From Clostridia bacterium (GTDB lineage Bacteria > Bacillota > Clostridia > Oscillospirales > CAG-272), in assembly GCA_017504335.1 (NCBI GenBank), contig JAFVRI010000217.1, positions 1-11,221 on the forward strand: a DNA stretch of 11,221 nt, written 5' to 3'. The notes beneath the pieces were generated by a model that was not told the DNA's origin, did not search any database, and was given only the letters and a program-made list of their open reading frames with translations. Both the position numbers and the translations under genes were made by a program. Numbering within the stretch: position 1 is the stretch's first letter; each line of letters starts with the position of its first letter. Shown here piece by piece: positions 1-6,590 of the stretch.

Positions 1-18
1 TGTGATCGCCTTGTTTTT

Positions 19-933
19 TTACAGTGCGGTCTGGGTGTCGTTGGGGTCTCCGTTGCGGGCAAGATCGTACTCCTTCGACCAATCGAGATCGCGGTATTCC
101 TCGCCGCGGGGATCGTTTTGGATCCAATCGAGGAGCATGTCCAGCATCTCCTCCGACCAGGTATTTCGGTCAATCTGCGCTGTGGTAAATTTACCCGCCG
201 CGATCATCTCAAAGCCGAAATCGTCCTTGACGTGGGTCTTGGCCGCCCCCTCCACCACGTCACCAACCAGATGGGCGGGAATGAACAGCACGCCGCCTCC
301 CGCGCCGAACACCACGTCACCGGGCAGACAAACCGCCCCGCCAAAATTGGTGATGTCATTCCAATCCTTCATCACAAACTCACGGATGGGTGTGGGATCG
401 ATCCCTCTGTAATAGACCTGCACATCGGGCACCTTTTTCATTTGCTCCACGTCACGGATGCCGCCCCAGATGACGGCGCCGCCCGTCTTGGTTCTGTTAT
501 GTAACGCGGTGGTCAGGTTTCCGCCGAGGAAGGTTCCCTTGTAGATCTTATCGTACATATCGCAGACCACCACGTCCCGTTCCACAAGAGAGTCGATCAC
601 CCATTGGTTATAGTTGCCCTTCAGTCCGTCCTCCGCGCCACGGTTGAATTGAACCTCATGCAGGTCGGGACGGGTGGGGGCATACGTGCAGGTGACCGCT
701 CTGCCAACAAGCTTTCTGCCGTCGTCGTGAAGCGTGTGCAAGGGCGCTACCCCTCCGCCCACAAACTGATGCTCATAGCCAAGGACAAAGATAGGCTTCC
801 ATACTTCTTCCAAGGTCATGCCGTAAAGAGCGTCCAGATATTTGTCGGGAACCTTCGGTCTGCCGTCGGGGAATCTCTCTCCCTTCCACAGAGGAGTGAG
901 CGCTATAATTTTTTCTCTGTCGTTGAAGTTCAT
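19..933 (-). CDS. RraA-family protein (HMG/CHA-aldolase-like), last visible gene of the uronate operon
   Basis: 304 aa. The RraA fold is recognisable from the Gly-rich segment at residues 137-161, which ends in GGIRD with the Arg160-Asp161 pair, and from the segment CLPGDVVFGAGGGVLFIP (about 202-219), which matches the family pattern PGD...GV..iP. Family members are metal-dependent class II pyruvate aldolases (HMG/CHA aldolase) or decarboxylases, or the RNase E inhibitor RraA; many are misannotated as demethylmenaquinone methyltransferase. This protein is longer than the usual 160-230 aa, with extra N-terminal sequence and a C-terminal tail of about 60 acidic residues. The start is set by AAGGAGA (946-940), 6 nt upstream of the ATG; this site overlaps the stop of the GH39 gene, so the two are probably translationally coupled. 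The stop is TAA. I infer an aldolase-type step on an intermediate of the uronate pathway, but the substrate is unknown. Beyond it, positions 18-1 read A-rich then GGCGATCACA on the minus strand, which could be half of a terminator or the lead-in to another gene. Confidence 0.8.
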   Translation of the reverse strand: MNFNDREKIIALTPLWKGERFPDGRPKVPDKYLDALYGMTLEEVWKPIFVLGYEHQFVGGGVAPLHTLHDDGRKLVGRAVTCTYAPTRPDLHEVQFNRGAEDGLKGNYNQWVIDSLVERDVVVCDMYDKIYKGTFLGGNLTTALHNRTKTGGAVIWGGIRDVEQMKKVPDVQVYYRGIDPTPIREFVMKDWNDITNFGGAVCLPGDVVFGAGGGVLFIPAHLVGDVVEGAAKTHVKDDFGFEMIAAGKFTTAQIDRNTWSEEMLDMLLDWIQNDPRGEEYRDLDWSKEYDLARNGDPNDTQTAL

Positions 934-944
934 GTTCTATCTCC

Positions 945-2423
945 TTATTTTTCTACGGTGATCAAATAGGTCGCATTGGGGGTCATGGAAATCGTGATCG
1001 GTTCGCTTCCCTTTTGTACTCGGATGGGCTTCAAAGTTCCTTCCATGCGCAGCTCCTTCAGGAATGCTTCGGTCATTTGGGGCTCGCCCGCTCTCTCCCA
1101 CATACGGTAGGGGTTGGTATTGTTTTTATCGATGCAATAGACCGTAACGGTCTTGTCCGAAATATCGTCAGCAAATACAATCTTCTCGTCCACGTCGGGA
1201 AGATCCTCTCGGAAGTTTTCAGAGGAATAGGACAGCAGAACGGCATAGTCACCCTTTTCGTTTTTGGTAGGAATGACAAACAGATTCTCCCGTTCCTCGC
1301 TTTGAAGGAGCTTCTCTCCCAGCTTGGACGCCAGAATATGGGCATTATAGATGGGCTTTCTGATAAAATTCAGGGTAAAGAAATTGCGGAAGCCCGAAAA
1401 ATCCTCCGTCATTTCATGCTGTCCCGACAGGCAGATCGCCAACAGCTCCATGCTCATATCGGAATGGATCAGATCATGGATCAGCTTCACAAAATATGCC
1501 GAGAACACCTCACTCTCTCTTGCCATCAATGCGGGACATTCCTCGCGATTATAAAATCCCGCCGATGCCATTCCCCATTCGTCGATCAAAATGGGGATTT
1601 CACCAAAGCCGCAACTACGGATCGTCTCGAAATACCCGTGATATTTCTCCATCAGACTTGACACGCAGAAAGGACGGCTTCCATCGTTGAGCATCTCGGG
1701 AGAGGTGCCGTAACTGTGAAGCGAAATAAAATCCAGCTTTAAGTGATTCTCCTTGACGTGATCCAAAAAGCCTTCGAGAAAGGGTTGACGGTGCGCCAAG
1801 GCAGGTCCGCCGATGCGAATGCGATCCGATACACGGCGCACGCCGCGCTCAAACGCCTCGTAGAGCTTGCAATATTCCGCCAAGCGTGCCTCCACCGCAT
1901 CTCTGGGCAGATCCGACAGAAAGAAAATGGAAATGTCGGGTTCATTAAAGCATTGGCAATGCCATTTTGCTACGGCCTCAATGCCGTACCGCTCCACGTT
2001 GTGCTTGGTATACTCGTAGCAGATTTCCTCCCATATGCGATAATCCCGAGGCGGCGAGGTATTCCACATTTTCCCCTTATATCGGGTCTTATTTTTTGCC
2101 GCGGTCGTCTTATTCTTTGTAGAGGACGCGATACAGTCGGGAATGCCCGCATAAGCGACGAGCAGATCGTACCCCCGCTCCATCAAGTAATCCAGCCGCA
2201 GATCGGACAGGCGGAAATCGTAGCAAAGACCACCGTCCTCGTCCAAATATACAATATCCTCGAACATAGAATAGACACGAACGTTACGAATGGCTCCGTC
2301 CTCAGACATTTGATCCAGAATTCGTTTTCCCCAAGGGTCTTCCACCGCGTCGGTGGGATGAAACACGCAGGCGTTCCAGAAATTATTTTGTGTCCGCAAA
2401 ACCGTATTTTTAATTTGAATCAT
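945..2423 (-). CDS. Intracellular glycoside hydrolase, GH39 family (beta-xylosidase / alpha-L-iduronidase type)
   Basis: 492 aa, close to the usual GH39 length. The (beta/alpha)8 retaining-glycosidase hallmarks are visible: the acid/base Glu161 in CFNEPD, the nucleophile Glu282 in ILIDEWG, and the Trp-x-x-x-Pro-Pro segment at 120-125 that precedes the catalytic domain core in this family. A C-terminal beta-sandwich follows from about residue 350. GH39 contains beta-xylosidases and alpha-L-iduronidases. Neighbouring glucuronate genes suggest the substrate is a glucuronate- or iduronate-bearing disaccharide or a glucuronoxylan fragment, but this is inference. There is no signal peptide, so it acts in the cytosol on an imported oligosaccharide. 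The ATG overlaps the uxuA stop (ATGA) and is preceded by a GGGGGAG ribosome binding site, so translation is coupled to uxuA. Residues 101-118 hold a Lys/Asn/Thr-rich stretch with KNKT twice, where relatives usually have an ordinary loop. Family confident; specificity not. Confidence 0.85.
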   Translation of the reverse strand: MIQIKNTVLRTQNNFWNACVFHPTDAVEDPWGKRILDQMSEDGAIRNVRVYSMFEDIVYLDEDGGLCYDFRLSDLRLDYLMERGYDLLVAYAGIPDCIASSTKNKTTAAKNKTRYKGKMWNTSPPRDYRIWEEICYEYTKHNVERYGIEAVAKWHCQCFNEPDISIFFLSDLPRDAVEARLAEYCKLYEAFERGVRRVSDRIRIGGPALAHRQPFLEGFLDHVKENHLKLDFISLHSYGTSPEMLNDGSRPFCVSSLMEKYHGYFETIRSCGFGEIPILIDEWGMASAGFYNREECPALMARESEVFSAYFVKLIHDLIHSDMSMELLAICLSGQHEMTEDFSGFRNFFTLNFIRKPIYNAHILASKLGEKLLQSEERENLFVIPTKNEKGDYAVLLSYSSENFREDLPDVDEKIVFADDISDKTVTVYCIDKNNTNPYRMWERAGEPQMTEAFLKELRMEGTLKPIRVQKGSEPITISMTPNATYLITVEK

Positions 2424-3376
2424 TCCGCTCCCCCTTGAACCGCATCCAAAATTCCCTTCAGGTATCCAATGGCAAACAGTCTTCCCATGGCATCATAACC
2501 GGGGAGCGTAGAGACTTCCCCCGCCATGGTGGGCACATGATCCACACGAATGGGCACGTTGACTCCGTTTTGGATATATACCCGCATCAGCTCCGCCATA
2601 TCGAGGTCTCCGTTGTCATGAAAGGTCTCACGGAAATGGCTCGGCTCTCCCTTGGTGTTGCGGAAATGCACAAGGTAGATCTTGTCGGCAAATTCCTCAA
2701 TGGTCTTTTTCAAGTCCTCGCCCATGATAAAGTAGTTCGCTTGGCACATGGTAATACCGAGGCTGTCACTCTTCACAATATCATAGATCGCCTTTTTGAT
2801 GTTTGCCTTGGATATCATGATCCGCTCCACATCCCCAAGCCTTGGCACGGGCGGATCGTCGGGGTGCAGTGCAAGCCTTATTCCATATTGTTCGGCTTCG
2901 GGAATCACGGCTTTCACAAAATATTCGTAGTTTTGCCAAAGCTCGTCCGCTGTAATTTTCGCCCCCGTTGGCTTGAAATCCGCCATACGGAACTCGGTCA
3001 CCTTCGCTCCGCCCCGTTCGGGGTACTCGGACGAGGTTCGAAGCCAGCCGATATGCGCCATCCAGTTGAAGCAGATGGTATCGATCCCCATGGCGCGCAT
3101 ATGCGGGAACATGGAAATTGCCCGCTCAATCGATTCGTCACGCCTCTCGTCTCCCGCCTTGATGTGATCGTGCAGCTCATTTGGCATGGGCTCAATGACC
3201 ACGGGGGTAATTCCGAAATCGGTAAAACGCTTGCAAAGGCTCTCCCAATGACTGCGGTCCGCATAGTCAAATCTTCCGTCCTCGGGAAGCCTTATAACGC
3301 CGTGGCGCACCCCCGACTGCAAAGCAAAATCCCACGTGGCATCCCGCTCGCTTCTGAAATAATCCGCTAATATCAT
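2420..3376 (-). CDS. uxuA: Mannonate dehydratase (short, divergent UxuA)
   Basis: 318 aa, clearly shorter than the 350-395 aa typical of UxuA. It dehydrates D-mannonate to 2-keto-3-deoxy-D-gluconate in the glucuronate pathway. Family signatures in order: CFNWMAHIGWLRT (102-114, canonical CYNFMPVFDWTR), HPDDPP (171-176), Cys211, LVHFRN with His237, FHDNGDLDM (252-260), and RVDH with Asp279 and His280 (canonical RPDHGR). The Cys, His, Asp and His metal ligands known for the family are therefore all present. The segment between about 114 and 140 is short compared with Bacillus UxuA, and the loop after DH is VPT rather than GR. It lies 4 nt after uxuB; the ribosome binding site GGAG is inside the end of uxuB. 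It ends in TGA, overlapping the next ATG. An altered epimer preference is possible, but mannonate dehydratase is the best call from context. Confidence 0.85.
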   Translation of the reverse strand: MILADYFRSERDATWDFALQSGVRHGVIRLPEDGRFDYADRSHWESLCKRFTDFGITPVVIEPMPNELHDHIKAGDERRDESIERAISMFPHMRAMGIDTICFNWMAHIGWLRTSSEYPERGGAKVTEFRMADFKPTGAKITADELWQNYEYFVKAVIPEAEQYGIRLALHPDDPPVPRLGDVERIMISKANIKKAIYDIVKSDSLGITMCQANYFIMGEDLKKTIEEFADKIYLVHFRNTKGEPSHFRETFHDNGDLDMAELMRVYIQNGVNVPIRVDHVPTMAGEVSTLPGYDAMGRLFAIGYLKGILDAVQGGAE

Positions 3377-3380
3377 ACCC

Positions 3381-4232
3381 TTACACTCCGCTCAATGTCA
3401 AAAATCCGCCGTCCACGGGAACGGTGATGCCTGTCACAAAGCCTGCCGCGCGATCATCAATGAGCCAACGGATCGCTCCGCACATGTCCCTCGCCTGTCC
3501 GAATTTTTGCATAGGCGTGTGATCGATCACGTCCTGTCCTCTCTTCGTCAATCCCTCCTCGGGAGTACCGAGAATAAGCTTGCTTCGGTCATTGATGATG
3601 AATCCGGGGGCTACCGCGTTGATCCGTACACCCGTATGGGCAAAGTAGGCCGCAAAGGCCTGAGTGAAATTGGCGACTGCCGCCTTACTCATGGCGTATG
3701 CGAAGTTTCTGGTCAGAGGGCAGTAGGTATTCATGGAAGCAAAATTGACAATACTGCCGCTTCCCTGCTTTGCCATATATTTGGCGAACGCCAGAAGAGG
3801 ATATACCGTTCCCATGGTATTGAGACGAATCACGTTTTCAAACGCCTGCATATCTACGTTATAAAGTCCCACCAAATCCTCGGGACGGTCCTCCTCCAGC
3901 TCTCTGGGATCGAATTTTACGATCTTAGGCTGAGCCTTTGCGTTGTTTCCGCCCGCTCCGTTGATCAAAAAATCGCATCTTCCGTATGTTTCGATCACTT
4001 CGTCGGCAAAGGCATCGACCGCCGCCTTGTCGGTCACATCGCATGCGTAAGCCGCGCATTTCCCTCCGTTTGCCTGAATCTGCTCGGCTACCCTTTGCGC
4101 GTTTTCGATTGCTCGATCCGCCAAAACCACAAAGATCCCCAGCGACGCCAGATCCTTCGATACCTCCGAACAAATCATTCCTGCCGCGCCCGTAACGACG
4201 GCAACCTTTCCCTGAAAATACTGTTCCACCAT
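3381..4232 (-). CDS. uxuB: D-mannonate oxidoreductase / fructuronate reductase, SDR type
   Basis: 283 aa. A classical short-chain dehydrogenase that reduces D-fructuronate to D-mannonate with NAD(P)H. Visible features: Rossmann motif TGAAGMIC (14-21), Asp65 in CDVTD, NGAGGNN (91-97), the active-site Ser166 in FASMN, Tyr179 and Lys183 in the YxxxK motif (YAMSK), APGF near the substrate loop, and the C-terminal VTGITVPVDGGF segment. The cysteine in the dinucleotide motif, the NGAGGN block and the ending LSGV match the SDR-type UxuB (YjmF) of Bacillus, not the long-chain MDR-type UxuB of E. coli. The ATG is preceded by AAAGGAG at a 6-nt spacing; this site lies at the uxaC stop, 11 nt away, so coupling is likely. 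Placement between uxaC and uxuA makes the assignment firm. Stop TAA. Confidence 0.9.
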   Translation of the reverse strand: MVEQYFQGKVAVVTGAAGMICSEVSKDLASLGIFVVLADRAIENAQRVAEQIQANGGKCAAYACDVTDKAAVDAFADEVIETYGRCDFLINGAGGNNAKAQPKIVKFDPRELEEDRPEDLVGLYNVDMQAFENVIRLNTMGTVYPLLAFAKYMAKQGSGSIVNFASMNTYCPLTRNFAYAMSKAAVANFTQAFAAYFAHTGVRINAVAPGFIINDRSKLILGTPEEGLTKRGQDVIDHTPMQKFGQARDMCGAIRWLIDDRAAGFVTGITVPVDGGFLTLSGV

Positions 4233-4243
4233 ACCTTACTCCT

Positions 4244-5530
4244 TTATTTTGTAATTTTATCTTTTATGTTTTGATAACTGATTTCTCGGACGATCTCACC
4301 CTGTATCTCAAACGGAAGCTCCCACACGTTCTCCCGATTTTGTTTATCGATCCACGAGCAAAGGATTCTTCTGAAATAATCGTGACGGACGAAGGACAGA
4401 ATGCTTCTCGAATCGGTGGTCATACCGATGAATTGCGACACAGCTCCGAAGGAGGCAATGCAATTTAAGGTATTCTCAATGCCGAGGGCATGGTCGCACC
4501 ACCACCACGCGGGGCCAAGCTGGACCTTTGAGGGCGTGCCATCCTCGGAAAACGAGCCCTGCATGACGGCAATGGGGGCTTGATCGTTCATGTTCAGGGG
4601 GAACAGAACCGTGTCGGGCAAGCCACACATCTCTTCCATTCTGTTGAGCAGATCGCACAAGGTGGCAAGATCAAAATTGCCCCCCACCGCCGCGTATCCT
4701 CCCGCAGGCCCCGCAAGATCGGCAAGCCGCTTGCTTGTTTTTCTCTTTGCGTCAAGATGAAGAAGAAGCGTCCAGCCTCGCTTTGCGTATTCAACCCCCA
4801 ATCGGGTGAGGATCTCTCTTTTCTTTCCGTCGGGATCGTTCTCAAAGAATCCAGCATCCAGCGCATGGTCGGCAAAGCGACAGTTCTTTTCCGAAAAGCG
4901 ATCTAACATCACCGAGACCGATCGGATATAGGAATCGGTGTCGGTCACCTTCACACCTGTTTGTTGAGCAAGTCTCGCCACAAATTCGGGTGTCGGTGTC
5001 AAAAGCTCGTCCCCTCTCAGGGACGGTGCTGCGGTTTTTCCGTCAAACAAGGAAAGATCTTCCAAAAGGGTTGCCACGGGAGATTGATATTCGATATGAA
5101 ACCGTGAAAGAATGGCATTGTTTGAAAATTCACTTGACAGAAGCATCTCTCCACACTTGTCGTATAGATAACGGGCGGTTTCTTTGGTGGGAAGCTCCTC
5201 GATCCCGAAGATCCTTGAAAGCTCCATTCTCGACCAGTCATACACGGGATTGCCCGCAAGATACGGAAACACGGTACAGTATTTTTCGAATTTTTCGAAC
5301 GGATCGGCCTCTCCCGTAATAAACCGCTCGTCCACTCCGCAAATACGCATCAGGCGATGCTTGTATGGGTCGGATGCCAGCCAAAGCTCATAGAGATTTT
5401 CAAATCGCCTGTCCCTTACGATGTCCGCAACCGAGACGTGATTGTGAAAATCAATGATCGGAAGATCCTTGGCGTATTCAAAATAAAGATGCTCTGCACT
5501 GTTTGTTTTCAGCAGATAATTTTTGTTCAT
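4244..5530 (-). CDS. uxaC: Glucuronate (uronate) isomerase, short divergent form
   Basis: 428 aa from the chosen ATG, against about 450-475 for most family members. It isomerises D-glucuronate to D-fructuronate (or galacturonate to tagaturonate) and belongs to the amidohydrolase superfamily. The HxH metal motif is DFHNH (His29, His31); later come ADHALD, GPAWWW and TTDSRS with Asp373 (metal/base) and Arg375, all characteristic of UxaC. The segment that in relatives reads CTTDDP is missing: the equivalent region near the middle reads IEYQSPVA and is a few residues shorter. Translation could begin 14 codons earlier (5572), but AAAGGAG (5545-5539) sits 8 nt before the ATG at 5530 and the earlier codons overlap the -10 region, so 5530 is preferred. 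It is the first gene of the operon and is transcribed divergently from the AraC regulator. Confidence 0.88.
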   Translation of the reverse strand: MNKNYLLKTNSAEHLYFEYAKDLPIIDFHNHVSVADIVRDRRFENLYELWLASDPYKHRLMRICGVDERFITGEADPFEKFEKYCTVFPYLAGNPVYDWSRMELSRIFGIEELPTKETARYLYDKCGEMLLSSEFSNNAILSRFHIEYQSPVATLLEDLSLFDGKTAAPSLRGDELLTPTPEFVARLAQQTGVKVTDTDSYIRSVSVMLDRFSEKNCRFADHALDAGFFENDPDGKKREILTRLGVEYAKRGWTLLLHLDAKRKTSKRLADLAGPAGGYAAVGGNFDLATLCDLLNRMEEMCGLPDTVLFPLNMNDQAPIAVMQGSFSEDGTPSKVQLGPAWWWCDHALGIENTLNCIASFGAVSQFIGMTTDSRSILSFVRHDYFRRILCSWIDKQNRENVWELPFEIQGEIVREISYQNIKDKITK

Positions 5531-5562
5531 CAAATGATCTCCTTTCATGACGCGATAAGGTA

Positions 5563-5591
5563 AGTATATCACGATACCATTCCCTCCGCAA
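5563..5591 (-). promoter_or_regulatory. Predicted promoter of the uxaC operon (extended -10, poor -35)
   Basis: On the minus strand, TATACT lies at 5568-5563 and is preceded by TG one base away, giving an extended -10. The hexamer 17 bp upstream is TTGCGG (5591-5586), matching the -35 consensus only in its first three bases. The start point would be near 5556, giving a leader of roughly 25 nt with the ribosome binding site. A weak -35 with repeat motifs just upstream fits a promoter that needs an activator. Confidence 0.6.
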
Positions 5592-5602
5592 GAACAAATG
5601 CA

Positions 5603-5631
5603 ATCATTTTTAACACGATTCGATCATTTTT
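5603..5631 (+). promoter_or_regulatory. Paired direct repeats, candidate AraC-type operator
   Basis: ATCATTTTT occurs at 5603-5611 and again at 5623-5631, an exact 9-bp direct repeat with a 20-bp period (about two helical turns). This is the arrangement AraC-family regulators bind, with one half-site per helical face. The pair lies between the divergent promoters: 3 bp upstream of the AraC-gene -35 and 11 bp upstream of the uxaC -35. It could therefore serve activation of uxaC and autoregulation of the regulator. Binding is inferred. Confidence 0.5.
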
Positions 5632-5634
5632 GTA

Positions 5635-5663
5635 TTGACAATGGGGCAAGAAAGAGATAAAAT
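5635..5663 (+). promoter_or_regulatory. Predicted sigma-A promoter of the AraC-family gene
   Basis: TTGACA at 5635-5640, a 17-bp spacer, then TAAAAT at 5658-5663. The start point should fall near 5670, only about 11 nt before the ATG at 5681, so the ribosome binding site would sit almost at the 5' end of the message. Confidence 0.7.
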
Positions 5664-5680
5664 AGAACCGAGGTGATGTT

Positions 5681-6451
5681 ATGAAATACCAATATGATCT
5701 GCAAGAGCCCAATTTTCGTGTGGGAAGCATTGATATTCAAAACGTATCCAGACCCGAAAACTACAAGCACACCTTCCGCAACGGAAGAGGAAAACACGGA
5801 TTTATCTATACGGTCAGCGGAAGGATGCGATATCTGTTTTCCACGGGTGAGGATCTCTGTATCCCTGCGGGGGAGCTGATCTTTATTCCCAAAAGTACGG
5901 TTTATACGAGCATCTATCTGGAACCGGATACCGAGATCAAAATCGTACAATTCGACCTTGTGAACGGTTCTCTTCCCGACTATCTTACAAGACCCGTCAA
6001 AATCGAGCTTCCCCGCGCGGGAGAGTTGATCGAAGCCTTTTTCAAGCCCATGGAGCATCACATGCCCAATCATCCCCTTTATGATCTTTCCTGTCTGTAC
6101 GGTCTTCTGTGGCAGATCGATGAAAGCGAATCTAAGATCCCCGCCAAATACAAAAAGCTGCAAGCGGCTCTTTCCGAGATCACGGAATATGTTACGAAAA
6201 ATGAGCCCATCGCCTACTACGCGGACCTTTGCAATATGAGCGAGGTAAACTTCCGACGGCTCTTCAAGGAATATACGGGGCTTTCCCCCATCGACTACCG
6301 AAACGATCTCCGTCTCACCGCCGCCAGAGGAAAGCTGCAAAGCGGGGAGTATAACGTCTCCGAGGTAGCCGAGCTCTGCGGATTTTCCAATCTGTCCTTT
6401 TTTATTCGCCTATATAAGAATAAGTACGGCCATACGCCAAAAAAGGAATAG
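5681..6451 (+). CDS. AraC-family transcriptional regulator (likely controls the uronate operon)
   Basis: 256 aa. The N-terminal half (about 15-105) is a cupin-like sensor domain with the pattern GRMRYLFSTGEDLCIPAGELIFIPKS, the usual effector-binding barrel of sugar-responsive AraC proteins. The C-terminal 100 residues carry two helix-turn-helix motifs, about 175-197 (ending in EVNFRRLFKEYTGLSP) and 225-248 (VSEVAELCGFSNLSFFIRLYK), followed by the usual Gly-x-Thr-Pro ending. The ATG is preceded by GAGGTGAT at suitable spacing. It is transcribed divergently from uxaC and shares a 150-bp control region with it, so a uronate or uronate-bearing oligosaccharide is the likely inducer; this is inferred from position. 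The gene is followed within 20 nt by its own terminator. Confidence 0.9.
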   Translation: MKYQYDLQEPNFRVGSIDIQNVSRPENYKHTFRNGRGKHGFIYTVSGRMRYLFSTGEDLCIPAGELIFIPKSTVYTSIYLEPDTEIKIVQFDLVNGSLPDYLTRPVKIELPRAGELIEAFFKPMEHHMPNHPLYDLSCLYGLLWQIDESESKIPAKYKKLQAALSEITEYVTKNEPIAYYADLCNMSEVNFRRLFKEYTGLSPIDYRNDLRLTAARGKLQSGEYNVSEVAELCGFSNLSFFIRLYKNKYGHTPKKE

Positions 6452-6470
6452 TATAATTGAAAAAAAGAAT

Positions 6471-6494
6471 AGCGATCGATGGGTCGCTTTTTTT
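6471..6494 (+). terminator. Intrinsic terminator after the AraC-family gene
   Basis: AGCGATC (6471-6477), loop GATG, GGTCGCT (6482-6488) form a 7-bp stem with one G-T pair. The stem is followed directly by seven T (6488-6494) and preceded by an A-rich run. It separates the regulator from the downstream operon. Confidence 0.8.
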
Positions 6495-6503
6495 GCGGAT
6501 TTA

Positions 6504-6518
6504 TGATAATTATTTTCA
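6504..6518 (+). promoter_or_regulatory. Upstream operator candidate (15-bp near-palindrome, copy 1)
   Basis: TGATAATTATTTTCA is palindromic at 6 of 7 base pairs around a central T. It is repeated at 6532-6546 with one base changed. TGA...TCA palindromes with AT-rich centres resemble operators reported for RpiR-family regulators (recalled, not checked). The RpiR gene two positions downstream is the natural candidate to bind it. Confidence 0.5.
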
Positions 6519-6530
6519 AAAAAAATGATA

Positions 6531-6559
6531 TTGACAATTATTTTCACACATGTTATAAT
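6531..6559 (+). promoter_or_regulatory. Consensus sigma-A promoter of the epimerase operon, overlapped by operator copy 2
   Basis: TTGACA (6531-6536), 17-bp spacer, TATAAT (6554-6559), with TG one base before the -10 (extended -10). Both hexamers match consensus perfectly, so the promoter should be very strong unless repressed. The second near-palindrome, TGACAATTATTTTCA at 6532-6546, overlaps the -35 and half of the spacer, so a bound repressor would block RNA polymerase. Start point expected near 6566. Confidence 0.85.
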
Positions 6560-6590
6560 AACCGTAACAAAAATGAAAGGATTTATTCTT

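Noticed and set aside
2420..2422. Genome-wide reassignment of TGA to a sense codon
   Set aside because: uxuA ends in a TGA overlapping the next ATG at a sensible length, tryptophans elsewhere are TGG, and no other gene in the window contains an internal TGA.
2435..3370. 311-codon open frame on the plus strand opposite uxuA
   Set aside because: It is complementary to a confidently identified gene and shows no protein-family signature.
5531..5572. Longer N-terminus for UxaC starting at 5572
   Set aside because: The extra codons overlap the predicted -10 region and would place the start before the transcript begins; a strong ribosome binding site fits the ATG at 5530.
5624..6340. 238-codon open frame on the minus strand opposite the AraC-family gene
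   Set aside because: No ribosome binding site or family motif, and the opposite strand encodes a complete regulator with its own promoter and terminator.
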